Shown here: positions 1 through 11,274 of the stretch, piece by piece
How positions within the stretch are numbered: position 1 is the stretch's first letter
Layout of the letters: the number at the start of each line of letters is the position of its first letter
Origin: Phycomyces nitens
Taxonomy: Eukaryota > Mucoromycota > Mucoromycetes > Mucorales > Phycomycetaceae
Reading direction: 5' to 3'
Length of the DNA stretch: 64,000 bases
NCBI GenBank assembly: GCA_022702545.1
Contig: JAHRBC010000008.1
Coordinates: 1,798,001 to 1,862,000, forward strand
Translations under genes and position numbers: made by a program
Notes under the pieces: generated by a model
What the model was told of the DNA's origin: nothing
The model's input: the letters and a program-made list of their open reading frames with translations, nothing else
Databases searched by the model: none

Positions 1-1454
1 GTCTGATATTTCTCTTAAACTATTGCAGTCAATAGTTGTCTTCAAGGGGAGGGCCGACATTATTGTTTATAGTGATAAAGAGGCTGATGACTATTTGCTC
101 TACTTTTATATCCTTTAAAGTATATGTGATGTACATGTCTTTAGCCTTGGCCATTTCAGTACTATTATTGCCAGTGTTGGGAATAGTTCTGCCTGTCTCT
201 CCTGGGTTTCCTAATAATGTGTTGGGTACTATATAGCTAGTGTGGATGGCGGGCATGTTTTGGTACTGGGTCTTTGCTCTGTTTTGTTCAAAATATTTGC
301 GTTCCTGTCCAGATTGTTCGGAAGGCTATTTATGTTGAGTGTGTTTTGAGTCAAGATTATCTTGGCACTATGCACCACAATTAGGTTGTGCTCTTTCAGA
401 CTCTTGCTTTTAAAACTTGTTTAAAAGAGTCCGAATCCTATTAATCAAGAGTAGACCATCGTCTAGGACAGGTGCTGAGGGTATCATTCAATAGTAAATT
501 GGCCCTTATATGGCCTGTTGCACGGCAGAGCTGTCAAGTACATTGGGACGAGTGGTGCAATTTGACCGGTCGTGACCCTATTGTGGCAGTAATGGTGCCA
601 CACAGAGAGCGAGCTGGTAAGTACACAGAACCCCATCAGCAGTGTTTAACCACTGAATTTCATGGACTACCGGCTCATAGGCTTGTTCTATTTATCTGGC
701 TTTATGAGTGGATGTCTGCAAAATAGCATAACTTGTGCCAAGAAAAGTATTCATTTATCTCCCGATAGAGACCGATATTAAAGATCTGCCCATATATGGC
801 CAGGCTGCCAGGAATACCATTGATGAGCTCATATTTATCCAGAGCAGGCAATTGTAATAATGAAATCATCTAGACTTTTGTGTCTGCAGTGAATGATGGA
901 GCACTACATGTAGTGAAAATTTGGCTGTGAAAGTAAAGGCCTAATTGAATTACGCGTGCAATTGTTGTGCGGTCCATTGGGGGGAAATTTGGCCTTACAG
1001 AAAAGGATGTTGCTATCCGCTGAAGAAAACCAAACGTCGAGTGGCGTATTATTAAAAGAGAGAAAAAAGGGGGCTCAAAAAAGCTTGGCGTGGATTGGAT
1101 CTATGGTTATTTTTTTTAAAAAAAACTTCCTGAGGAGTGTCCATTACGCCAGAATCGTGTATAAAGACTTTTTCTCTCTCTTCATCTCGGCCTTGACTGC
1201 GAAAGAATTGGTATTGTAATGAACAGCTGATACACTATTGAGTTTGACAGTCCACAACCAAAGTCAAAAAGAGTCGAGTGGGTAGAGAGTTGCGTTCGTG
1301 GTAGTAGAAAAATCCAGGTGATATCATTATGGATACACTTCTTGTAGGATGTGTTTTACAAGTCACATGACGATTCTCTTGTGACCTTTACAAAAGAAGA
1401 GAAAACAAGAGTGGCCTCTTTTTTTTTTCTTTGCATTTTTGTATATTCCTTATA
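1..1454. other. Unassigned leading region
   Basis: No gene could be supported here. Short open stretches exist on both strands (for example around 29-256 and 472-726), but they lack recognisable domains, good splice sites or start contexts. A long T-run and purine-rich tracts precede the KEI1 start. The 472-1220 stretch is less AT-rich than typical spacer and may be an eroded repeat or the tail of a gene outside the window. Confidence 0.4.
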
Positions 1455-2311
1455 ATGGTAGCAGTCTTTTCGTCTCGCACATGCTGTGGGGTGATTCCCA
1501 TCAAGACAGGTAGACATTTGGAATCATTGGCTTTAAAGATGTAGATTTTCAACTCATTAAATTAAACAATCAGGTGTCTTCATCATCACAATCTTTGGAA
1601 TTGTAAGACACAATCCAAGGCTGATATCGCTACTAATCTTGGTATAGCTCAACAAGATTTGTGCACCATTTGGTCTGTTCATGTTCCAATATATTACTGT
1701 TGATGCACTCCTGGTCTACCTCTACACTCTTGGTGCCATGGGTGCCTTTATTGCCGGACTCTACGGTTACAAAAAGGTACGGTTCATTAATTTAGCCACG
1801 GACACCCAAGCAAGATAATTGGCTCAGGCTGTTAACCCTAAAAAAAATGATTTCTATTTTTGGATAATTAATATATTAATATATTAAATTTAATAATTAT
1901 TATTGTATAGGAAAACTACAGATTGATCCAATGGTATACGATATTCTATTGGGTTGACTGTCTTGTAAGCACAGCCACTACAGTGATGTTTGCTGTCAAG
2001 TGGTTTGCATTCACAGACCACAGCCTGCCTTCAAATGCCAGCGATTCCTTGACCCAAGAAGACTATGATGCCATGTTCCGAATGGAGGGAATAGTCAGCA
2101 TTTCTATCCTAGGCATTCTCCGTATTATCCATGTAAGTTAAAATTATACGAGGGCATATATATATATATCATGCTGGCATATTAAAATCATTTGAATTGA
2201 TAGATTTACTTTGCCATTGTACTGAGTATTTATTACCGAGCCCTGAGCAAGACCCAGTACTCCAAACTGGCTGCTGCTGTAGACGAGGATCTCAATTACA
2301 CAGAGGCCTAG
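1455..2311 (+). CDS. KEI1: Kei1-like subunit of inositol phosphorylceramide synthase
   Basis: Five exons (1455-1509, 1574-1602, 1648-1776, 1911-2132, 2204-2311) give 180 aa with consensus GT/AG sites throughout. In yeast, Kei1 is the regulatory partner of Aur1 and works in the Golgi to make inositol phosphorylceramide. Family-like features are the N-terminal C-G-x-I-P-x-x-T-G stretch, the I-L-N-K...FGLF segment after the first hydrophobic helix, the second helix ending G-L-Y-x-x-K-K-E-N, then the Y-W-V-D...S-T block before a tryptophan-phenylalanine pair. About four hydrophobic segments are visible, and a short polar tail ends the protein. The length is close to fungal Kei1 proteins (about 180-220 aa). 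Assignment rests on recalled family similarity. Without exon 1 the protein would lack its first membrane segment, so the upstream ATG at 1455 is preferred. Confidence 0.82.
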
Positions 2312-2975
2312 ATTGAATATAACGATAGATCACAACCACAACCACCACAACCACCCCCTTATTAAACTTTACCTTTTACTAATATATATGATACTTAACT
2401 TGGGCCTTGTACCTCATTTAATGTGAAAAGTGTGACTTGGTTTTTAAGTTTCCATGGCAAAGCAAGAGTGAATTATTGACGTTATAATTGGCTGGAGATG
2501 ATCACATCAGAGATCATTTCCATAAAAGGACATGACTCCGACATTTTGTCTCTCGATATTTTTGGTCCTGTCAAAAAAAAACCCCAAAAGGAGATTGTTT
2601 CTCTTGTTAAAAGATAAAAAGGATAAATTGGTTATTATTGATTGGAGATTATATTGCCACTGTCAATGGCAGCAAATGTCACCCAATGCAGCCAATGAGG
2701 CTGGTAAGCAGCAGGGACTGCAATTCATGCAAATCCAGCGTATTCAGCAATGGCTTGGGTTAGGTGTCCGCTTTAAAGTGACGGTTGATCTTCCATCTAA
2801 TGCATTTCCCGCTTTAGGCAATCTTGGATGTAGAAATCCCCATCACAGATAATCCAAATCTCAATACATGTTATATAAATATATATAATCTAAACGTCCA
2901 GCTATAAATACTGCTCTCTCTTTTTTTATCTATTGTTTTCCGTTTACATACTCTTTAATAATCATCTCATATATC
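2312..2975. promoter_or_regulatory. KEI1-LYS2 intergenic region with a possible Gcn4-type site
   Basis: A 664-bp spacer lies between KEI1 and LYS2, which are in the same direction. A TGACTC core, the heart of the Gcn4/CPC1 binding site of amino-acid biosynthesis genes, occurs at 2533-2538, about 440 bp upstream of the LYS2 ATG. A TATA-like run (tataaatatatata) lies about 100 bp upstream. No gene is seen; an open stretch at 2532-2852 has no recognisable features. Confidence 0.35.
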
Positions 2976-5900
2976 ATGCCATCCCAAAACTCAACTGGCA
3001 ATCAGTCCAGTGCGGACCGCCTCCAATCCTGGAAGGCACGTCTCCAGAACCTCACAGACCTCTTGGTCCCAACAGACTATCCACGTCCCCTGCCTGCCCG
3101 CACGGTTGAGGACAAGGCCACCATTGATCTCCCAGAACAGACCCTCTTGAGCATTCTCCAGATATCCATGGCCACAACCACTAAAGACAGCCAGCGTCCC
3201 ACTCCATTCACAATTCTTCTTAGTGCATTTGCTGTTCTTCTTCAGCGCTACACTGGCGACGAAGAGTTTGCTGTCGGAACCTCATCACTCTCTGGAAACC
3301 CCTTGGTCCTCAAGCTCAATGTGGATCCCACTCAGACCTTTGAAGAGATCATCAAGATGGTCGATGCAGTAAGTGTTTTCTTTTCTTATGTGGGTTTATG
3401 GAAAGTGGTCTCAACTGTCACTATAGGTTGAAAAGGAAGCTTTGGATGAAGAGGTTCCCTTTGAGCAGCTTAGTGAGCTTATGGACACACACACCGATCC
3501 TGACAGCAGACGCCCTCTTTTCCGAGTTCGTTTCTACAACGAGACCGACACCCCCTCCCAGAAGCAGCTCTCTTCTACCTCTGCAAATGCTGATCTCACC
3601 ATCTTCATCACCTCGCCCGAGGCCAGCACCTCTCTACGTACCTCATTCTTGCGTCCCATCTCTGTACGGGTCGTCTACAACCAAATCCTCTTCTCCCCTA
3701 GACGTATCCAGTACCTCTTGTCCCAGATTAAGACAATCTTGGAAACTGCATCCAAGCAGCCTTTACCCGTAGGCCAGATTCCTATCTCTGACTTGGGTGC
3801 CAGTGACTGTCCCCTCCCAGACCCCAAGGCTGACCTCCATTGGTCTTTGTGGAGAGGTGCAATCAGTGACATCTTTGGTGCAAACGCCAAGAAGCACCCC
3901 CAGCGCACATGTATTGTCGAGTCGCTTGAGGACGGTGGCCGTGTCACATACAACTACCAGCAAATCCACCATGCTTCCAACCTGGTGGCGCGTTATCTAG
4001 TTGAGCAGGGTATCCAGCGTGAGGATGTGGTCATGATCTATGCTTATCGTGGTGTGGACCTTGTTGTGGCCATCATGGGTGTTCTCAAGGCTGGTGCTAC
4101 ATTCAGTGTTATTGGTAAGACGGGATAACTTATAGGTTGACTTTTTGGCTAACAGTGTTGCTGGATTGCCATTGTGTGTTTTAGATCCTGCTTACCCTCC
4201 TGCTCGTCAGGAAGTCTACCTGTCAGTAGCTAAGCCTCGCGGTCTGGTCATCATTGACCGTGCTGGTTCTATTGCTGACTCGGTACGTGAATACATCAAG
4301 AAGGAACAAAACGTGGTTTGTGAGATTCCTGCTCTCCGTATCATGCCCAACGGTGTGTTGTCTGGTGGTGTTGTTTCTGGTGGAAAGGACGTGTTTGATG
4401 CTATCCGCTCCAAGGCTGCCGAGGACATGAACATTGTCATTGGTCCCGACAGTATCGGTACCCTTAGTTTCACAAGTGGAAGTACCGGTATCCCCAAAGG
4501 TAAACCAAACTCGACAGATTTTTAATCAACAAAAAAAGAGAGAATTGGTAAACTAACCCCATCCCTAAAAGGTGTCCGTGGTCGCCACTTTGCCCTCACC
4601 CATTTCTACCCTTGGATGGCCCAGGAGTTTGGCATTACTGAAAATGACAAGTTCACCATGCTGTCTGGTATTGCCCACGATCCTATCCAGCGCGACATCT
4701 TTACCCCTCTCTTCTTTGGTGCCGAGCTCCATATCCCCACTGCTGAGGACATTGGTATCCCTGGTCGTCTCGCCGAGTGGATGAATCACACAAAGGTCAC
4801 CATCACCCATTTGACACCTGCCATGGGTCAATTGTTGTCCTCGCATGCCCAGACCGACATCCCCACCTTGCGCAACGCATTCTTTGTCGGTGACATCTTG
4901 ACCAAGCGTGATGCTGCTCGTATCCAAAAGTTTGCTCCCAATGTTGCTGTTATTAACATGTACGGCACCACCGAGACTCAGCGATCTGTCTCATACTTTG
5001 TCGTTCCTTCGCGTTCCTCCCACCCTGCATTCTTGAGCTCTCAAAAGGAAGTCATCCCTGCTGGTAAGGGTATGGTTAACGTGCAGTTGTTGGTTGTCAA
5101 CCGTCAGGACCGCACCAAGTTGTGTGGTGTTGGAGAGATTGGTGAGATCTATGTGCGTGCACCTGGTCTGGCCGAAGGTTACCTGGGTTTGCCTGAACCC
5201 ACCGCAGAAAAGTTTATTCCCAACTGGTTTGTTGCCGAGCCTAACCAGGACATCAAGTCAGAGGCTGTTGTCCAAGGTGACGCATGGAAGGACTTTTGGA
5301 AGGGCAAGCGCGATCGCATGTATCGCTCTGGTGATTTGGGTCGCTACAGACCTGATGGTGATGTTGAATGCACTGGTCGTGCCGATGACCAGGTCAAGAT
5401 CCGTGGTTTCCGTATCGAGTTGGGTGAGATTGACACCCACTTGTCCCAGCATCCCATGATCCGTGAAAACGTTACCCTTGTCCGTCGTGACAAGAACGAA
5501 GAACAGACCCTGGTCGCCTACTTTGTCCCAGTCCAGAACATGAACTCGGAATTCGCAAGTGCTGCCGAGGATGATGAAGACAAGGGAGAGAGTGCCGATG
5601 TTCGTTCTCGCCATCGTTACCGCCGTTTGATCAAGAATGTGCGCGACTACCTCAAGCAAAAGCTGCCCTCGTACGCCATTCCTGCCGTCTTTGTTCCCTT
5701 GATCCGCATGCCCCTCACCCCCAATGGCAAGGTCGACAAGAATGCCCTTCCTTTCCCAGACACTGCTCAGTTCAACGGAAACGCCGTACCTGCAAAGGCT
5801 CCTTCCACAGACGTTGCAAGTGGACTGGCATCCTACACCGCCAACGAGCGCATCATCCATTCCATCTGGCAGAGTCTTCTTCCTTCCCCTGACCCTGTCA

Positions 5901-7393
5901 TTGCTCTTGACGATAATTTTTTCGATTTGGGTGGCCATTCTCTTATTGCTACTCGTCTTGTATTTGAGATCCGTCAAAAGTTCCAGGTCGAGGCACCTCT
6001 TGGTCTTGTGTTTGCCGAGCCTACCATCCGTGGTCTTGCTCGTGAGGTCACTGCTCTCCAGCGCAATGACACTCTTTTGGCCGAAGAGTCTCTCGATAAC
6101 GAGGCTGTCAAGCCAAAGGAAGTTGTCAACTATGCTGCCGATATCGATGTTTTGGCCGCCGAGTACCTTCAAAAGAGCTACCCTGCCCTTGCCGTAAACA
6201 AGGGTGTCCGTACCTTTGTGTTGACTGGTGCCACTGGTTTCTTGGGTGCATTCATCCTTGCCAAGATCCTCGAGCACAAGGACACCCGTGTTGTGTGTGT
6301 TGTCCGTGCAAAGGACAGTGCTGGTGCCTATGAGCGTGTAAAGAAGGCTGCGATCGGACACTTGGTCTGGAAGGACAGCTGGGAGACCGAGAAGCGTGTC
6401 GAAGGTGTCTGTGGTGATCTTGGCAGTGAGCGTCTTGGCCTTTCGGATGCCGTGTGGAATGATTTGGCTGCTCGTGCTGATTGTGTCATTCACAATGGTG
6501 CACTTGTCCACTGGGTCTATCCCTACCAGCAGTTGCGTGCTCCCAACGTCCTTGGTACTCTCTGGGGTATGCGTTTGGCATCCGAGAAGAAGCAAAAGTC
6601 GTTCCACTTTGTTTCCTCTACTTCTGTGCTGGATACCGCTTACTATGTTGGCTTTGGCGAGGACCAAAAGGTGCCTGAATCTGACTCTCTCGAGGGTTCC
6701 CGTACTGGATTGGATTCTGGATACGGACAGAGCAAGTGGGTAGCCGAGAAACTGATTATGGAAGCCAGAAAGCGTGGAATGCCTGCTACCATCATTCGCC
6801 CTGGATACATCCTTGGCGACTCTCATACTGGTGTGACCAACACTGATGATTTCATCTGGCGTCTCATCAAGGGATGTGTTGAACTCAAGTACATTCCCTC
6901 TATTTCCAACAATGTCAACCTGTGCTCTGTTGACTATGTTGCCTCTGTCGTGGCCTCGGCTGCCATCTATGACCAGGATGCCGCTTCTCGTGGTGTCTTC
7001 CAGGTCACCCATCCTGCCAACTTTACATTCAACGATCTGTTCCAGACTCTGCTGACATTTGGCTATGAATGCAACAAGACCGAATACATTGACTGGCGTA
7101 ACAAGTTGATGGAATACACTCTCCAGTCTCAGGACCACTCCCTCTTCCCTCTCCTCCACTTTGTCTTGGATGATCTTCCTACTTCCACCAAGAGTGCCCA
7201 GCTCGATGACACCAACACACAGGCCATTCTTGCCCATGAACACGTCAAATGCCCCCTGATGGGCGACGGTCTGTTGGGTCTCTACTATGCATACCTCATC
7301 AAGGCTGGATTTATGCCCAAGCCTACCCTTCCTGGAAAGACTCTGCCGGTTCTTGACGGAAATGTCACATTGTTGAAGCGCAGTGGAGCCTAG
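2976..7393 (+). CDS. LYS2: L-2-aminoadipate reductase (alpha-aminoadipate reductase)
   Basis: Four exons (2976-3368, 3427-4114, 4185-4499, 4572-7393) encode 1405 aa, the normal length for Lys2 (about 1400). The enzyme activates alpha-aminoadipate with ATP, loads it on a phosphopantetheine arm and reduces it with NADPH to the semialdehyde in the fungal lysine pathway. Domains in order: condensation-like N-terminus, adenylation domain (core motif FTSGSTGIPKG; the third intron splits the codon after PK), carrier domain with attachment Ser922 in DNFFDLGGHSL, then a reductase with Rossmann motif TGATGFLGAF near 1017 and catalytic Tyr1183/Lys1187 in YGQSK. The intron-2 acceptor was set at 4184, so that the conserved V-I-D-P-A-Y-P-P-A-R-Q reads through. 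Activity also needs the Lys5-type phosphopantetheinyl transferase, which is not in the window. All key residues look intact. Confidence 0.97.
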
Positions 7394-7556
7394 ATCCATC
7401 ATCTCTAATCTACACCTTTTTCTGTAATATATATACAAAATGTCAATAAAAAAACACACATACCTAAAAGTATTTCTTTAAACCAAATCTCCTCAGCTCT
7501 ACAATCCACCCCCTAAATTTTGTCGATACATTTACAACCACATGGATTATTTTAAC

Positions 7557-7588
<32 letters not shown>

Positions 7589-7730
7589 GAAAGATCTGCA
7601 AGTCACGGATAAGCAAGAACAAAAATTACATTTTTTTTTAAAAAAAAAAGTCTGAACAGGGCGCGTGCTTGCAAGAGGTTCTTTTATATATATATATATA
7701 TACATTAGTGTCCAATTCATAGTCTGCATC
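7394..7730. repeat. LYS2-RFC spacer with a CTTG tetranucleotide repeat
   Basis: This 337-bp spacer holds about eight tandem copies of CTTG (about 7557-7588), a poly-T/poly-A block near 7630 and an AT dinucleotide run (7685-7702) just before the RFC start. No gene is seen. Confidence 0.7.
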
Positions 7731-9364
7731 ATGAGTCTTTGGGGAGATAAATATCGTCCAACAACCCTGGACAAAATGTCATATCACAAAGGGCTTTCAA
7801 AGCATCTTTCACAGCTGGCAAGTCCGAATCTATAAAACACACACACAAAAAGTAATCATTCTCATGCGACCACTGCTGAATCGCAAACACAGGCCAAAAA
7901 GAGGGATCTTCCTCACCTGCTGTTCTATGGACCTTCAGGTGCTGGCAAAAAGACACGATTGACAGCTATTTTGCATGAGATTTATGGCTCAGGAGTTGAA
8001 AAGGTGTGTGTGTGTATATATAGAAAACAATATTGGCCGAAATGACCTAAATGAATCATGTCTTGTAGTTGAAAATCGATCAAAGGGCATTTGTCACATC
8101 GTCAAACAAAAAGCTCACCTTTAATGTGGTCTCGAGCAACTTTCACATTGAACTCAATCCAAGGTGAATTTGTGTAGTTTTGTTTGGGTAGCAGCCTGTC
8201 AAGACATTAAACTTCTTATATTTTTTTCCTTTATATGGACTTTTGTAGTGATTTAGGAATCTACGATCAAGTCATTATGCAGGAAGTCATTAAAGAGTTT
8301 GCTCAATCTCATAGTGTCGACTTTAACACTAGACACCAATTCAAGGGTAAGCAACCGTCAAGACGTCTATCTGAATCGACTTTATTTTATTCTGACGTGC
8401 CCTCATATCCTTATCTAGTGGTCGTGATTGACCAGGCCGATGAATTGACAAAAGAGGCACAGGCTGCTTTGCGTCGAACTATGGAAAAATACTCCTCAAA
8501 TGTACGTCTGATTATGTGCTGCACCAGTCTGAGTAAGATCATTTCACCCGTAAGATCACGCTGCCTATTGCTGCGTGTTGCTCGACCTACAGTGAAGAAT
8601 GTCGTGGATGTCCTTCAGAACTTGGCTAGAGAAGAAAACGTAAGGCTTCCAGAGAGTCTGGCAGTCAAGATTGCAGAAAAGAACGAATGTAATCTCAGAG
8701 CATGTGTACTGTCTCTTGAGAGTATGGCTTCCCAAAAGTAGGTTGGAATAATAATAGAGTAATTGAGAGACTAATCATCAATGTCCAGTGAGGATTTGAC
8801 ACTGGTCAATTCGGTGGAGAATCTGGATTGGGAACAGGCCATTTTGAATATTGCAGACAAAATTCTCAAGGAACAGACAATTCAAAAGTACATGTCAAAT
8901 TTTGTGTAAAGGAGATTTATTGATACGATTATTCTTAGTGTGCTGGCCATTCGTGGTCTCTTGTATGATTTGGTGAGCCATTGCATTGAAGGAAGTGTTA
9001 TCATAAAGGTAAGCAAGTGGCATGTTTAAATATATATATCTGTATTAACCGTATGATAGTACCTTACCATGTACCTAATCAAACGCATGGATGAAGAAAT
9101 GAAAAACACTGTGATTGAACTGGGTGCCAAACATGTAAGTTTTGCAGTAAAAAAAAACTTATCAGTCTGACTGACTGACTGATTGATGGCGGTGGGTGTG
9201 TGGGGTTTTAGGAATATCGTCTGCGTCAAGGAAAAAAGGTCATATTCCATCTTGAAGCATTTGTGATCTCAGTAATGCACAAGTACAAGACGTATGTTAC
9301 AACAAAAAATTAATGCTTTATGTTATTGACCCATGGACTCTGTAGTTATAAAGATGCCCATTAA
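7731..9364 (+). CDS. RFC5: Replication factor C small subunit (human RFC3 / yeast Rfc5 type)
   Basis: Ten exons (7731-7817, 7893-8003, 8069-8163, 8249-8346, 8419-8737, 8789-8887, 8939-9008, 9060-9134, 9212-9291, 9346-9364) give 350 aa, matching human RFC3 (356 aa). It is a subunit of the pentameric clamp loader that opens PCNA at primer ends. Signatures are the start [13 protein letters not shown], the P-loop GPSGAGKKT near residues 42-50, the sensor block with LRRTMEKY, and the arginine finger motif SPVRSRC. The Walker B position reads [10 protein letters not shown]; human RFC3 also deviates from DEAD here, as this subunit is a weak or non-ATPase. Intron 1 has a GC donor (gcaagt at 7818), because an in-frame stop follows and no GT site keeps frame. 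The 3' end converges on the HP1-like gene 166 bp away. Confidence 0.94.
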
Positions 9365-9529
9365 CTCTCATGTTGAATGTATGTGAAAAAAAAAAAAAAA
9401 CATTGTAAATGTCCTCTTTAAATATATATATATATGCTTTTATTTATTTGTGATTAATATTTTTTGGCTTAGCAAGGTCAGGTCCAGTTATGCATATAGT
9501 ATTGTAATAGATCCCACTTGTTTACCGCC

Positions 9530-10469
9530 CTATTCCTTTGGCTCCCCTTCGCAATACTGGAATTCCAAATGTCCCTCATAGTACTCCAATAACTACACAA
9601 TATGCTTTAATACAATTGCGTACATTTATAAACCTGGTATATACTTACAGGAATAGGGGCATGCTTGCGTAGTAGCTTGTTGGAGCAGTAGGTGACTTGG
9701 CCAGATTTCCTACAATCAATGAATGAATGAATGACAAGGTCATTGGCATTATCTCTTAATCTATCTTTACAAACATACCATTTGATCTGTGAAAAAAGCT
9801 CGTTGCTTTCGCCCGTAAAGATGTCCTCTACCACGGATATATCATCCCAGGTCAATCCCTTTGGTGGCTCTGTCACCGAAAGAATAAAAGAATCGACTTT
9901 TGTCTTCTTTTTACGACTGTCGGATGATTTTGACTCTTCTGATGCTGTGCGCTTTTGACGTTTGGGTTCCTTGTCAGAACTAGTCTTGGATTTCTTTACT
10001 CTCTTTTTTCGTTTTTCAGTTTCGGCTTTTAGGAACTCTTCCTTGGAGGATCCTATAGAGGCCCAGTAGTCATTCACAAGAGCTTCCGAGAAACTGATGC
10101 ATGTCAATTAATGGCCAAAAAAAAAAACAAAAAAAGACGCGCTCTATTCAAACCAATTCTCACATGTTGGATTCATTTTCCCAAGTATTTTGATCATCGC
10201 CATAGTTGTGCCATTTGATTAGGTATTCGACAGTATTCTGCTTTGGCGTTAGAAGGGCTAGACATTCTTTTTTTATTTTGTAAAATTACCAAGCGTACTT
10301 GTTTCTTTGTAGAGACGCGATGGTCTAAAAGAGCTTCGACATCATACACCTCCTCTGCTTCCTCTTTGGGATCCTCTTTTGGTTCCTCTTGTGGAGTATC
10401 TCTGGGGATTTCCTCTGCTACAGTATCATGAACCTCATGATCATTCATTGGTGTTTCCAGATCAGTCAT
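9530..10469 (-). CDS. HP1/Swi6-like chromodomain and chromoshadow protein
   Basis: Five exons on the minus strand (10299-10469, 10164-10237, 9779-10093, 9649-9709, 9530-9592) give 227 aa. A Glu/Pro-rich acidic N-terminus leads into a chromodomain (about residues 41-95) with VYDVEALLDHR, the aromatic YLIKWHNYGDDQNTWE and NIFSEALVNDYW. A Lys/Arg/Ser-rich hinge with NLS-like clusters follows. The chromoshadow domain contains GLTWDDISVVEDI, the lysine-rich KLLRKHAPIP and a final LLEYYEGHLEF. This is the standard HP1 layout: the chromodomain reads methylated H3K9 and the shadow domain dimerises. Acceptor choices were set by continuity across both domains. The ATG at 10469 is preferred, because upstream in-frame codons come from an AT-rich trinucleotide tract. 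Confidence 0.9.
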
Positions 10470-11274
10470 TCGTTTAAAGGCTTTAATGACCACAAATTTA
10501 AATAATAATAACAATAATAATAATAACAATAATAATTATTATTATTATCAAACTGTGTAGTCCGTATCATGCGAAGTATCACAGTCACTTTAATGATCAA
10601 TCTCACTGCTCTCTCTCCCTTTTCTTTATATATATATAAATTATCACGGCTCGTATTGCTTTTAGACGGGTATAAATATCCAGAGTGGTTTGTACTGGTT
10701 GTTGTTATTTCTTCATAAACATAGAGGTACTAATTGTGTGGGCTATTGGAGGAGAGTAGTCCATTTGAAATTCAAGTACCTTTTTTGGGCCAACACAGAT
10801 ATTGGCTGGCAAGAATTAATTAAAGGTTAAATATGTATGGATAAAATCGGTTTGAATGTAGGCAGGCAGATAATCCTAATTAACCAGTGTATTTTGTGTT
10901 TTGGATTCCCACTCAGCAATGTTTGAGGGTATGGATCATAAAGAAAAAGAAGAATCGTTTGCCTATAATAACCAACAGTCTCGGCCAGTAGTTTAGCGTA
11001 TGTGATCAAGGGGACAATGTCAGGTCATCAAACCGTATAGCCTATTTGGCCATATGTACAAACTATATTCCATCACTGCATACACCTGCATCCCTTTTAT
11101 TTTTAATTTTAACCCGAAAATAGAAGGCCTGTATTTTCTGGTGTGTGTGTGTGTGTTTTTAAATGTTAAAGTTGGCTCCTGGACATATAAAACGGCTAGA
11201 AAGATATAAAAAACGAAATAAACGCCCCTTTATCATCTATTGATTATTATCATTTTATTACCTATTCTCAACCC
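10470..11274. promoter_or_regulatory. Divergent spacer between the HP1-like and P450 genes
   Basis: This 805-bp AT-rich spacer must hold the promoters of both divergent genes. It contains an imperfect AAT/ATT tract (10498-10548), a short TA run near 10627 and a GT run near 11141. No coding region is supported. Confidence 0.5.

Noticed and set aside
956..1219. Open stretch near the window start
   Set aside because: It has no ATG start and no motif, and includes homopolymer-rich sequence.
5258..7459. 733-codon open frame on the minus strand
   Set aside because: It lies entirely antisense to the LYS2 reductase region, has no recognisable domain, and is explained by codon bias of a highly conserved gene on the plus strand.
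10470..10529. Leucine-rich N-terminal extension of the HP1-like protein
   Set aside because: It is encoded by an AT-rich trinucleotide tract and looks like a leader; the ATG at 10469 starts a normal acidic HP1 N-terminus.
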